A program made the translations under genes and the position numbers. From assembly GCA_035284745.1 (NCBI GenBank), contig JAYKIL010000031.1, positions 1 through 64,000 of the forward strand: DNA of 64,000 nt, read 5' to 3'. The notes below the pieces were generated by a model. It did not search any database and was not told the DNA's origin. It worked only from the letters and a program-made list of their open reading frames with translations. Of the stretch, positions 18,614 through 27,156 are shown piece by piece (position 1 is the first letter of the stretch; each line of letters opens with the position of its first letter). Source of the stretch: JAYKJB01 sp035284745 [NCBI: Candidatus Sericytochromatia bacterium]. GTDB taxonomy: Bacteria > Cyanobacteriota > Sericytochromatia > S15B-MN24.

Positions 18614-18793
18614 ATGTACACAACAATGAAGTCTGGCAGCCCTTGTGTGTGTCCCACTTGCGCGGCATTTACCGTCGCAATGCCGGCGGGCCAGGGCGAT
18701 TATTGCCCCGGGTGTTTGACCGTCGTGAAAAGGTTTCGCGGTGTCAAACTGGTTCAGCCCAACGCCTTTCGAGGTGATTTGAGCAGAGCCTGA
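18614..18793 (+). CDS. Zinc-ribbon microprotein
   Basis: A 59-residue protein with CVCPTC near the N-terminus and CPGC about 19 residues later, a four-cysteine zinc-ribbon layout. The ATG at 18614 has GAGGAGG ideally placed at 18602-18608. It is followed by a strong terminator, so it is probably expressed as its own small transcript or as the end of the Nudix-PolX unit. No family recognised. Small zinc-ribbon proteins often bind RNA, DNA or a larger partner. Confidence 0.7.
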   Translation: MYTTMKSGSPCVCPTCAAFTVAMPAGQGDYCPGCLTVVKRFRGVKLVQPNAFRGDLSRA

Positions 18794-18832
18794 CACGGCC
18801 CGAGGAAACCCTCGGAATATGAAATAAAAGTG

Positions 18833-18866
18833 GGTCACCTTCTCCTTTCGGGTGAAGGTGACCTTT
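18833..18866 (+). terminator. Intrinsic terminator after zinc-ribbon gene
   Basis: GGTCACCTTC (18833-18842) pairs perfectly with GAAGGTGACC (18854-18863) over an 11-base loop, followed by TTTA. The U tract is short. The upstream A-rich run suggests it might also act on the minus strand. Confidence 0.75.
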
Positions 18867-18941
18867 AGCTTTGGGGTAAAATATGGTTGTGGAAGCCTTG
18901 GCTGGTTTGTGCCAAGGTCTGTCCAGATCCCGTCATCAAGG

Positions 18942-20504
18942 ATGAAGTTTCGGGAAGCGGTTGTGTCAGAATTTCGCCGGCGTGAAGATATCGAGCAAGA
19001 AATGGGTCTCCTGCAGCAATGGAGCGAGCAGGGGTTGCTTGGTATGAATGAGGTGGAGCAAAGCTTACGTAAGTTGGTGAAGACGGTGGAGCCCTCGGTG
19101 CCTCCCCGGAAAACCCCCAAAATTGAAAGTGAGGCATCCCAAGGCGCGGCTCCGCCCTTGCAACCGCCCTCTCCTTTGCGGGAATTGTCTGATGAGTTCC
19201 CAGATCTGTTGGAACGGGACGGAAGAGCGGAACTTGACCTGAGTCATTTACCGCCGGGTGATGAAGCGCGGGGCGGACGGCGACCCTACATCCGGATTGC
19301 TTTGGTTTTACTGTTAGCGGCCTCTGCCGCAGCGGTTGTATTTGGTAAGGACCCGTGGGGATGGCGGGGCCGCCCTGCGCAGGATGACGATGACGAGGCG
19401 ACAGTTCCGGGGTCCGGAGCGAGGCCGTCGCCAGAGCCTCTGCCCCAGGCACATCCAACCACTGCCTTGAGCCACGCTGCGAAACATGCGGCCACCTCGC
19501 CCCCGACCGCTGCCCACCCCTCGGCGGAGGCCGTCGTGCCACCAGGGGGCCACGCCTCGCCGGAGGCCGTTGTGCCAGCAGGCGCCCACGCCTCACCGGA
19601 GGCAGTCCTGCCCGCAGAAAGACATCCGCTCCCTGGCGTGCACGGCGATGCGCGGATCAAGCCTCGGCCGACCTTACAGCCGGTACGTCCCGTGGTGCGG
19701 CTCCAGCCGAAGGCGCGGGACTACGTGGTGCGAAAAGGGGATAGTCTATCTCTGATTGCTTTGCGCGAACTGGGAGATTTGGAACGCTGGACTGAAATTT
19801 ATCAAGTGAATTCTGCCTCCCTCGATGATCCCAACGTGATTTATCCTGGGCATACCCTGGTGCTGCCTTCAACGGCAGACGGGGAAGCGGGTCATTTGGA
19901 GGAAGCGGGCCCCGCACCATCGGGTCCGATGGACACCCCTTCTTTCACCCGGCATGTGGTTTCGAAGCCGGGTGATACCCTTCGCGCCTTGGCTGCAAGG
20001 CATCTGGGGGATGCCGAGCGCTGGCGTGAGTTGTGGGAAATGAACCGTGAACAGCTCGTTGCGCAAACGGTACTGCCTCCCGGGACTCGCGTAAAATTGC
20101 CGGCAAAAGCGCGGGCGAGGAGCGAGCATGGGGGAGAAACGGCTCCTTTGCCGCGGCGGGCGGTGGCGCGTCACCATACCGTGGTAGAGGGCGAATCCCT
20201 CGGGTTGTTGGCGCAACGATATTTGGGGTCTCCCGAGCGGTGGCACGAGATTTATTACTTTAATCGCGAAAAAATTGCGAATCCCCATTGGCTTTATCCC
20301 GGTCAGATATTAGCGATTCCCAAGCCCGCGCCACTGCAGCGATTGAAATATGTCGTGAAGGCAGGGGATACCCTCTGGGCCATTGCTGCGACGCATTTGG
20401 GCGATCCGTTCCGGTGGCCCGAAGTCTATCGAGCGAACCGCGGTCAGATTGCCGACCCTCATTGGATTTACCCGGGACAGGCTTTCCGACTGCCCTCGTC
20501 GTAG
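18942..20504 (+). CDS. Membrane-anchored protein with four LysM domains
   Basis: The cytoplasmic N-terminal part of about 140 residues is charged and probably helical. One transmembrane segment follows ([16 protein letters not shown]). After it come a Pro/Ala/His-rich linker with three 12-residue repeats and four LysM domains, each with the [YH]xV...GD/ES-L...IA...LGD pattern and ending in YPGQ or PPG. LysM binds N-acetylglucosamine polymers, so the outer part should contact peptidoglycan. The LysM copies share a RW-x-E-[IVL] signature. I chose ATG 18942; GTG 18963 is possible. It may connect the cell interior to the wall. No enzyme domain is visible. Confidence 0.82.
   Translation: MKFREAVVSEFRRREDIEQEMGLLQQWSEQGLLGMNEVEQSLRKLVKTVEPSVPPRKTPKIESEASQGAAPPLQPPSPLRELSDEFPDLLERDGRAELDLSHLPPGDEARGGRRPYIRIALVLLLAASAAAVVFGKDPWGWRGRPAQDDDDEATVPGSGARPSPEPLPQAHPTTALSHAAKHAATSPPTAAHPSAEAVVPPGGHASPEAVVPAGAHASPEAVLPAERHPLPGVHGDARIKPRPTLQPVRPVVRLQPKARDYVVRKGDSLSLIALRELGDLERWTEIYQVNSASLDDPNVIYPGHTLVLPSTADGEAGHLEEAGPAPSGPMDTPSFTRHVVSKPGDTLRALAARHLGDAERWRELWEMNREQLVAQTVLPPGTRVKLPAKARARSEHGGETAPLPRRAVARHHTVVEGESLGLLAQRYLGSPERWHEIYYFNREKIANPHWLYPGQILAIPKPAPLQRLKYVVKAGDTLWAIAATHLGDPFRWPEVYRANRGQIADPHWIYPGQAFRLPSS
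19514..19622. repeat. Three 36-bp imperfect repeats in LysM linker
   Basis: Each copy codes for H-x-S-x-EAV-x-P-x-G-like 12-residue units. They are about 80% alike at DNA level and keep the frame. Confidence 0.8.
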
Positions 20505-20511
20505 AAACGCC

Positions 20512-21531
20512 TTACGTACTGGTCAGAGGCACGCGGGTCAGGTCCTGTGCCTCTTTCGGTGGAATGACGCCCCGTTCGCGAACTTTACGTATAAATATGT
20601 CGACCAAGTTGGCATCCAGTTGCGTTCCGCGGATGCTTTCCAGAATCGCGACGGCTTTTTCTAGGGGCATGCCATCACGGTAAGGACGATTGGAGGTCAG
20701 AGCATCAAAAGTGTCTGCGATGGCTGCGATTCGAGCATTTACCGGAATTTCGTCGCCAGGAATGCCGTGTGGATAACCCTTTCCATCAATTCGTTCGTGA
20801 TGAGACAAAACGATGGGCAAAAGGTTTTCGAATTCGGCGATCTGTTTCAGGATGTTGTATCCCACCCCCGGGTGGATTTTGATATGTTCGTACTCTTCAG
20901 CGGTCAGGCGGCCCGGCTTGTTGAGTACTTCTTCTCGAACGGCTATCTTTCCAATGTCGTGGAGAATTCCGCCGTGACGCAAAATGTTCATCTGTGTCTC
21001 ATCGTAATCCAAGTCTTCAGCCATCCAACACGAATACTGTCCCACCCGATGAGAATGACCGTGGGTGTAGGGATCGCGCGCTTCCAGCGCCATAGCGAGC
21101 GTGTCAATAACCGAAATGACGCTTTCACGCAGCTTGCGCGACAATGCGTCTTTTTCGCGTTCCAATCGCATTTTTCCTATATTGCGCGACACACTGTGCA
21201 TAAAGGTGTCTACGTCAAAAGGTTTGGAAATGTAGTCTTGGACCCCGAGTCTGAGTGCGCGAATGGGCGTTTCGTCGCTGGCATAGCCTGTGATAACGAT
21301 GGCACAGATGTCTGGCTGGTAAGCGCGAATCCGCTTGATAGTTTCTACGCCATCGATTCCGGGCATTCTGATGTCGGCAATGACCATGTCAAAGGGGGTC
21401 TCCACAGCCATCTCGACTGCTTGTTCACCGGTTGAGGCCACGGTCACCTCGAATCCGTCTCGGACCAGAAGTTTCTCCACGGTGCGACGGATCAAATCGT
21501 CGTCATCAACCACCAAAATATGTTCCGCCAT
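20512..21531 (-). CDS. Response regulator with HD-GYP output (RpfG-like)
   Basis: The N-terminal receiver domain has the acidic pocket near residues 9-12, phosphoacceptor Asp53 in IADIRMP, and the KP switch. The C-terminal HD-GYP domain shows HSHRVG, HDIGK, HHE and GYP. These residues coordinate metal for cyclic-di-GMP hydrolysis. So a sensor kinase elsewhere probably controls c-di-GMP level through it. I start at ATG 21531, the normal start of a receiver; an upstream TTG would add seven residues. It converges with the LysM gene with only 7 bp between them. No kinase is adjacent. Confidence 0.94.
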   Translation of the reverse strand: MAEHILVVDDDDLIRRTVEKLLVRDGFEVTVASTGEQAVEMAVETPFDMVIADIRMPGIDGVETIKRIRAYQPDICAIVITGYASDETPIRALRLGVQDYISKPFDVDTFMHSVSRNIGKMRLEREKDALSRKLRESVISVIDTLAMALEARDPYTHGHSHRVGQYSCWMAEDLDYDETQMNILRHGGILHDIGKIAVREEVLNKPGRLTAEEYEHIKIHPGVGYNILKQIAEFENLLPIVLSHHERIDGKGYPHGIPGDEIPVNARIAAIADTFDALTSNRPYRDGMPLEKAVAILESIRGTQLDANLVDIFIRKVRERGVIPPKEAQDLTRVPLTST

Positions 21532-21574
21532 GTTTGTTCGGCCCTGTATCAAAGAATGCCTTTTTTACTATACC

Positions 21575-21910
21575 TCAAATGAGAGGCCCCTCATCGCAAG
21601 GTTTTTTGGCGATTTGGGCCATTTTCTGCGCGCGGGATAAATTCTTAAAGGCCCATTCGGCGGACATCGCTTCGTGCTTGGTTGGAAATGACCAGTAAGT
21701 GACGAGCGAGACGGGACGTCGCGCGCGCGTGTAGCGCGCTCCGCGGCCCGTTTGATGCTCCTGCAATCGGCGTGCGATGTCTATCGTGTAGCCTGTGTAC
21801 AAGCTGTCGTCCTTACAGCGAAGAACATAAACAAAGTGATGTGGTTTCTCGTGATTGCACGATGTCAAAGGGGCGCTCGCTTCACTGAATTTATCGATGT
21901 CCGTAACCAA
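21575..21910 (-). CDS. GIY-YIG domain protein (UPF0213-like)
   Basis: A small protein with a single GIY-YIG nuclease fold, seen as FVYVLRCKD then LYTGYT and the following RRLQEHQ. This family (YhbQ/UPF0213) is widespread and poorly characterised; some members act on DNA structures. The first ATG is 21910. It overlaps the end of the upstream anmK-murQ gene by 46 bp, suggesting co-translation. The N-terminal 25 residues are not part of the domain and the real start may be further in. Confidence 0.83.
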   Translation of the reverse strand: MVTDIDKFSEASAPLTSCNHEKPHHFVYVLRCKDDSLYTGYTIDIARRLQEHQTGRGARYTRARRPVSLVTYWSFPTKHEAMSAEWAFKNLSRAQKMAQIAKKPCDEGPLI

Positions 21911-23979
21911 GGGCGCAGTCTGTTGTCGGACTGAATTAGGAGTTCGTGGGCCAATTCGCGATCCACGTTTTGATGCAGCATCACCGCCGCCACTTTCACA
22001 TTTCCTTTCGCGTTTTCGAGGGCCGCGGCCGCAACCTCCGGCATAACCCCGGTCAAGCGGATCAGCATGTTCACCGCGCGCGCCTGAAGTTTCTTGTTGG
22101 AAACGGTGAGGTCGACCATCAGATTGTCGTGAACCTTGCCGAGGGTGACCATTGTCAGGGTACTCAACATATTTAGAACCAACTTTGTTGCTGTCCCCGC
22201 TTTCAGTCGCGTGGAGCCGGCGATGATTTCCGGCCCACTCGGCAAGTAGATGACGTGTTCAATGGCGTTTTTCCGTTCCTGCAGCTGATTACACGTGATA
22301 AGGGCGGTCACTGCTCCTTGCGCCTTGGCGTGGTGTAAAGCAGCCCGCACATAGGGCGCATGACCGTTTGCGCTGATTCCAACGACGACGTCTTTATTAC
22401 AGACACCCCGTTGCGCCAGATCAGCCTCACCGGCCTGTGCGTCGTCTTCAGCCCCCTCGACTGCGTGCCGGAGAGCCGGTTCGCCGCCGGCAATCAGGGC
22501 TTGTACAAGTTCCGGGTTGGTCGAGAAGGTCGGCGGACATTCACTGGCGTCGAGAACTCCGAGCCGGCCGCTGGTACCCGCTCCCACGTAAAACAAGCGT
22601 CCGCCCGTTCGCAGTGCCTTGGCCGTGCAATGAATAAGTGTCGCGATGGTCTCGCGCGCTTCACCGACCGCCCGCAGGGCGGCCCAGTCTTGTTGGTGCA
22701 TCAGTTCGACCATATCCGCGATTTCTAAGTCATCAAGCCCTTGACTATGAGGGTTCGACATTTCTGTCACGGTATCGGACCGGCGCTCGCCCGGTGTTTC
22801 GCTCAGCAGGACGTGACGGAAATTCCGCCCGGGTGCGATGGTTCCGAGTACCCAGGGTTGGCGGGCACCCGTCGCTTCCGGTAAGTTGTTCGGGATGCCG
22901 TGAATCGTTTGATAGCCCAAGACCGCAAAGGCGAACGCTTCTTTAAATTTCGGTGGAACGTTAAGAGCAGAGAGAGCAAAGACCTCCGCAGGGGCGACGC
23001 GTTGTCGAAGCTGTTCCACGAGCGTGGGATTGGCGGCACCGCCACCACTCAGGTAGATGGACACGCCGGTGAGGTTTTGGCCCAATACTTGGCGATAGGT
23101 TTCAGCAATACTCGCCGCCGTGTAGGCGGTGAGCGTCGCAATAAAATCGGGTCCGGTGACGCCTTTTTTTGCCGCATCGCGCGCGAGGTTCTTAATGAGT
23201 GCTTGGCTGTAATACTCTCGCCCGGTCGACTTTGGCGCGGGCTTTTTTAGAAACGCGTCACGGGTCAACCAGGCGTTGAGAAGCGGTTCACTGATCTGGC
23301 CCTCTGCTGCAATAAGGCCATCGGCGTCAAAAGACATTTTGCCGTGTGTGAACCGCTCGACGGCTGCGTCAATCAGACAGTTGCCCGGGCCGGTATCGCA
23401 GGCTGTCAGGGATCCCTCAACGAGCGGATCGGGCACCCACGTCATATTGCCGATGCCGCCAATATTTTGGAAAATGACCCCGCCCGGAGGATATTTTTCG
23501 ATCTTCCTTGCCAGCAATCGGTCGATGAACGGTACCAATGGAGCACCTTGTCCTCCGAGCGTGACGTCTGCTACGCGAAAGTCGAAGACGGTCGTGACCC
23601 CCGTTAAAGCGGCGATGGCGCCCCCGTGACCGAGTTGCAATGAGTGCGGCTGCGGACGCCCAGGGGCGTGCCAGATGGTTTGACCGTGCGATGCGATCAG
23701 GTCGATGTGTTCCCACGACAGGCCCACTTTTTGGAGGCAAGCGGCCGCTGCAGCTTTGAATGCTTCGGCCAGTTCGATATCCAGGGTCGCAAAAGCAGAC
23801 GCGTGTAGACCCGTTTTTTGGGTCGCAGCCATGACTCCACGGCGAAGCGCCGGCGGGAGGGGATGCGTCAGGGCGTGTTGGATGTCCCAACGCAGGGACG
23901 CTCCGACGCCGTGAATGTTGACCAAAGCCGCATCGATTCCGTCTAGAGCGGTGCCGGACATGAGCCCCAAGACGCGCAT
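21865..23979 (-). CDS. Bifunctional AnmK-MurQ fusion (muropeptide recycling)
   Basis: Residues 1-385 match anhydro-N-acetylmuramic acid kinase: GLMSGT (usual GLMSGTSLDG here has Ala for Ser), SHGQTIWH, IGGIGN, DTGPGNC, SGGGA. Residues about 398-704 match MurNAc-6-P etherase with an SIS domain: VGAGTSGRLG, ECPPTF, and the Glu-rich segment near AEDD. AnmK phosphorylates and opens 1,6-anhydro-MurNAc; MurQ then removes D-lactate to give GlcNAc-6-P. The reading frame is continuous with no stop, and Met407 is an internal start at the MurQ border, so a separate MurQ product is possible. ATG 23979 has AAGGAA upstream. It is divergent from nagZ, the third recycling enzyme. Confidence 0.93.
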   Translation of the reverse strand: MRVLGLMSGTALDGIDAALVNIHGVGASLRWDIQHALTHPLPPALRRGVMAATQKTGLHASAFATLDIELAEAFKAAAAACLQKVGLSWEHIDLIASHGQTIWHAPGRPQPHSLQLGHGGAIAALTGVTTVFDFRVADVTLGGQGAPLVPFIDRLLARKIEKYPPGGVIFQNIGGIGNMTWVPDPLVEGSLTACDTGPGNCLIDAAVERFTHGKMSFDADGLIAAEGQISEPLLNAWLTRDAFLKKPAPKSTGREYYSQALIKNLARDAAKKGVTGPDFIATLTAYTAASIAETYRQVLGQNLTGVSIYLSGGGAANPTLVEQLRQRVAPAEVFALSALNVPPKFKEAFAFAVLGYQTIHGIPNNLPEATGARQPWVLGTIAPGRNFRHVLLSETPGERRSDTVTEMSNPHSQGLDDLEIADMVELMHQQDWAALRAVGEARETIATLIHCTAKALRTGGRLFYVGAGTSGRLGVLDASECPPTFSTNPELVQALIAGGEPALRHAVEGAEDDAQAGEADLAQRGVCNKDVVVGISANGHAPYVRAALHHAKAQGAVTALITCNQLQERKNAIEHVIYLPSGPEIIAGSTRLKAGTATKLVLNMLSTLTMVTLGKVHDNLMVDLTVSNKKLQARAVNMLIRLTGVMPEVAAAALENAKGNVKVAAVMLHQNVDRELAHELLIQSDNRLRPWLRTSINSVKRAPL

Positions 23980-24023
23980 GATCCAAAATTCCTTACAGTC
24001 GAGAGAGGGAGAGATTCGTTCGT

Positions 24024-24053
24024 TTGGACTTCGGAGAACGGATGGTGTAGATT
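24024..24053 (+). promoter_or_regulatory. Candidate nagZ promoter
   Basis: TTGGAC at 24024-24029, an 18-bp spacer and TAGATT at 24048-24053, in the 115-bp region between the divergent recycling genes. The -10 box is only moderately close to consensus. Confidence 0.4.
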
Positions 24054-24094
24054 ATGCACCATTTGATGCTTCGTTGCGGCACTGAGAGGATCGG

Positions 24095-25699
24095 ATGCGT
24101 CTATCCCCATCACAGTTGACCATCCGTGAAATTATTGGGCAGCTTATGATGCCCAAGTTACCGGATACGATTGAATTGTTGGATGCCAGCGTGTGGCAAC
24201 GGGTGGTCGATGATCAGTCCCGGTTTGCGTTTGGGGGGTACATCGTCTTTCGGGGAGACCGAGAGCGCACGCCGCCTCTGTTGGCTGAACTACAAGACCT
24301 CAGCGAGATGCCTTTGCTGTTCGGTGCCGATTTGGAACGTGGCGCGGGTCAACAATTTTCCGGTGCCACGGAATTTCCCCACGTCATGGCGCTCGGAGCG
24401 GCACGTGATCCAGACCTGGCGTTCCAACAAGGAGCCATCACGGCGTTGGAGGCTCGTCGCGTCGGAATTCATTGGGTCTTCGCGCCCGTCCTCGATTTGG
24501 CATCGCGTCCGGATAATCCTATTATCAATGTCAGAGGCTTTGGGGACAGCCCACGCATCGTAGGAACCCTCGGCGCCGCCTTTGTCGCCGGCGTTCAGCG
24601 CTACAATGGCCTGGCTTGCGCTAAACATTTTCCCGGTCACGGTCAGACGTCAACGGATTCTCACGAGGAGTTACCAGAGCTTATTATTTCCCGACACAAG
24701 CTAGAAACAGAAGACTTACTTCCGTTTCGCCAGGTGATCGATACAGGCTTAAAGAGCGTTATGGTGGGTCACTTGGCCGTTCCTGCCCTCGATGAGACAG
24801 GCTTGCCCGCTACTATGTCTAAGCGCATCGTGACGGACATTCTTCGGGAGCAGTTGGGATTTAAGGGCCTCATTGTCACGGATGCCCTCGATATGGGCGC
24901 CATCGTTAAGCGGTTTGAACCCGGCTATGCGGCGGTTCGCGCTTTACAGGCAGGGTGCGATGTCCTCTTGATGCCTCCTGACCCTGAGGCGGTCGTCGAG
25001 GCGGTTCTTCGGGCGATTGAAGAGGGAGGCTTGACCAAACAGCGTCTCTTGGAGTCTGCGGAGCGTCTCGACCAAGCGCGTCTCGATTTGGGCTTGTGGG
25101 GAGGCTACGAGGAACCAGAGGCGCCGGCCGCCGCCGTCTGGATGGATTATCAGCCCGCCGTCGAGGCCATTTCTGATGGGGCTGTTACGCTTCTCGATGC
25201 TCGTGAGGGCTTGTTGCCTTTGGGTAAGGCTGGCTCCGCTTGCATGGTGATGCTAGACGATGACAACGATCCCATCTTGCAGCAGAACTTCCGTCAATGC
25301 GTCGCCCAGTTGGAGGGAGTGCCACAAAACCTGCCCTTTTTCGTGCTGGAGGGCGACGCGGACGAATCCACAGTGGCCGAGCTCTGTGCAGAAGCGACAC
25401 ACCATGATGTCGTGATAGTTGCTGTCTTCATGGCGGTTCGCGCCTGGAAGAATCGTGTGGCGCCTCCGCCTTTGTTGACAGCGTTGCCCGGGCGATTGAA
25501 AGCGGGAGGTTGCCAAGTCATTGTTGTCTCGTTCACAAGTCCTTTCTTAGGGCCCTTGATGGCACCCTGGGATGCGTTTATTTGCGCATATTCCGGGGAT
25601 TCGGCGACGCAGAAATCGGTGTTGCGATCGTTGTGGGGATTGCAACCGATGTCCGGACGATTGCCGGTCGCGCATTCCGCGGCCTGGGCTCAGGTTTGA
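24095..25699 (+). CDS. nagZ: Beta-N-acetylhexosaminidase (GH3), NagZ-like
   Basis: Removes GlcNAc from GlcNAc-anhydro-MurNAc peptides or related muropeptides. The family catalytic motif KHFPGHGxTxxDSH is at residues 177-190, with the Asp188/His190 pair acting as acid/base. The nucleophile Asp lies in VTDALDMG near 267. The 534 residues include a C-terminal GH3_C-type domain beyond the 340-residue core of the E. coli enzyme. There is no signal peptide, which agrees with cytosolic recycling. ATG 24095 has GAGAGG upstream. Its divergence from the AnmK-MurQ fusion completes a recycling set. Confidence 0.93.
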   Translation: MRLSPSQLTIREIIGQLMMPKLPDTIELLDASVWQRVVDDQSRFAFGGYIVFRGDRERTPPLLAELQDLSEMPLLFGADLERGAGQQFSGATEFPHVMALGAARDPDLAFQQGAITALEARRVGIHWVFAPVLDLASRPDNPIINVRGFGDSPRIVGTLGAAFVAGVQRYNGLACAKHFPGHGQTSTDSHEELPELIISRHKLETEDLLPFRQVIDTGLKSVMVGHLAVPALDETGLPATMSKRIVTDILREQLGFKGLIVTDALDMGAIVKRFEPGYAAVRALQAGCDVLLMPPDPEAVVEAVLRAIEEGGLTKQRLLESAERLDQARLDLGLWGGYEEPEAPAAAVWMDYQPAVEAISDGAVTLLDAREGLLPLGKAGSACMVMLDDDNDPILQQNFRQCVAQLEGVPQNLPFFVLEGDADESTVAELCAEATHHDVVIVAVFMAVRAWKNRVAPPPLLTALPGRLKAGGCQVIVVSFTSPFLGPLMAPWDAFICAYSGDSATQKSVLRSLWGLQPMSGRLPVAHSAAWAQV

Positions 25700-25718
25700 T
25701 GTGTCTTCTTTTTCTTGC

Positions 25719-25748
25719 TTGTTGAAACGGGAGGCACCCCTCTATAAT
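25719..25748 (+). promoter_or_regulatory. Candidate sigma-70 promoter of LCP gene
   Basis: TTGTTG (25719-25724), an 18-bp spacer, then a perfect TATAAT (25743-25748). It lies about 70 bp before the ATG of the LCP gene. Confidence 0.65.
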
Positions 25749-25816
25749 GCAAACACGCAGTCGTTACATGGATATCGGACTGCTGCGGTTTGTATGGGTG
25801 GCGTGCGGCTAACTCT

Positions 25817-27139
25817 ATGAGTCCTCGTTCTCGTCGCCCGGGACGCCAACGCGGGCCTGGATTTAAAGAATATCTACTGGCGATGGTGCTCACGATAGTG
25901 ATGGGCTTGGTCGCCGGTATTGTCGTTGGCGAGGTCTACGCGCCGCGCTCCGTCATCGATCTGGGCTCAGACCCTACGGCGATAGAGCCCTCCGATACGC
26001 CGGGTTTCTCGTCGGTATTTTCGTTTACTCCGCGGCTTCAAGGGCCGCTGAATGTCTTGGTGATGGCGACCGACGTCAACTACACCGTGCGAAACGGGCG
26101 CCGGGTCTTGGGGCTGACGGGTAACACGGACACGATGGTATTGGCGCGCTTTGACCCTGCGAGTGGCCAAGTGCGTGCCCTTTCCATCCCACGCGATACC
26201 CGGGTGTCGATTCCGGGTCACGGGGTTTTTAAAATAAACGCAGCGAACCCTTATGGTGGACCTGTTTTGGCGGCTCAGGTGGTGGCTGATTTTTTGGGAG
26301 TGCAAGTTGATCGCTATGTCTTGTTGAACACACGGGCTGTGGTTCAAATCGTGGATGCCTTGGGCGGTATTGAGGTATTCGTGCCGAAACGGATGGTTTA
26401 TCACGATTACGCGGGTAACTTGCACATCAATCTGCAAAAGGGCTGGAATGTGTTGAATGGTCGGTCAGCGCATGACTTTTTGCGCTTTAGACACGATGAA
26501 CTCGGAGACATCGGCCGGGTCCAACGTCAGCAGGCCTTTGTTCAGGCCGTGCTAAAAAAGTTTTTGATGCCGAGTGTATTGCTGAAAACGCCTGAACTTC
26601 TTGAAGTGGCTCAAGAGAACCTAGAAACCAATCTGAGCCAGGAAGAACTTTTGAAACTCATCACTCTGGGCAAGGACCTGAGTCGTGAGCGGGTTCAAAT
26701 GTCGATGGTTCCAGGTGTCCCCACGAACATTGACGGCGTGAGTTATTGGGTCGCGGATGAACGAACCACGCGTCGAATGGTGGAGCAGTTTTTGGTGGCG
26801 GAGGTGGCCGCTGAGCCCTTGTCGGCGAACAATTACTCTGTGGCGATTCGGGACGGAGTGGGTGATCGCTCCGCGGTGCGCGCCCTGAAGGCCGAGGTTT
26901 CGACTTTGGGATATGGCCGCGTGGACATCGATGGTTTAGCGCCGCAGTTGGGGTTGGCTGAGACCCAGGTGATTGCCCAAAATGCCGATCTTGCAGGGGC
27001 GCGCCGCTTGGCCGAGTCTTTGGGATTTGGCAAGGTTGTGGTGGCTGCGACCGGAAATATCCACAGTGACTTTACGATCGTCATCGGAAGAGATTGGTTA
27101 CAGCGCTTGGCTGAGCGAGCAATAAATAACTCGCAATAG
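25817..27139 (+). CDS. LytR-CpsA-Psr (LCP) family transferase
   Basis: LCP proteins attach undecaprenyl-linked polymers (teichoic acids or capsules) to the wall. An N-terminal membrane helix follows a basic tail. The extracytoplasmic LCP domain shows NTDTMVL, the SIPRDTRV motif and the Arg-rich LRFRHDELGDIGRVQRQQ. A LytR_C domain is at the end (from about residue 340). I start at ATG 25817; a TTG at 25790 is the alternative. It could attach the polysaccharide exported by the flippase operon at 7-8.5 kb, which is inference. It ends 17 bp from the convergent NHL gene. Confidence 0.92.
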   Translation: MSPRSRRPGRQRGPGFKEYLLAMVLTIVMGLVAGIVVGEVYAPRSVIDLGSDPTAIEPSDTPGFSSVFSFTPRLQGPLNVLVMATDVNYTVRNGRRVLGLTGNTDTMVLARFDPASGQVRALSIPRDTRVSIPGHGVFKINAANPYGGPVLAAQVVADFLGVQVDRYVLLNTRAVVQIVDALGGIEVFVPKRMVYHDYAGNLHINLQKGWNVLNGRSAHDFLRFRHDELGDIGRVQRQQAFVQAVLKKFLMPSVLLKTPELLEVAQENLETNLSQEELLKLITLGKDLSRERVQMSMVPGVPTNIDGVSYWVADERTTRRMVEQFLVAEVAAEPLSANNYSVAIRDGVGDRSAVRALKAEVSTLGYGRVDIDGLAPQLGLAETQVIAQNADLAGARRLAESLGFGKVVVAATGNIHSDFTIVIGRDWLQRLAERAINNSQ

Positions 27140-27156
27140 CGTCGCTCCCCCAGGCT

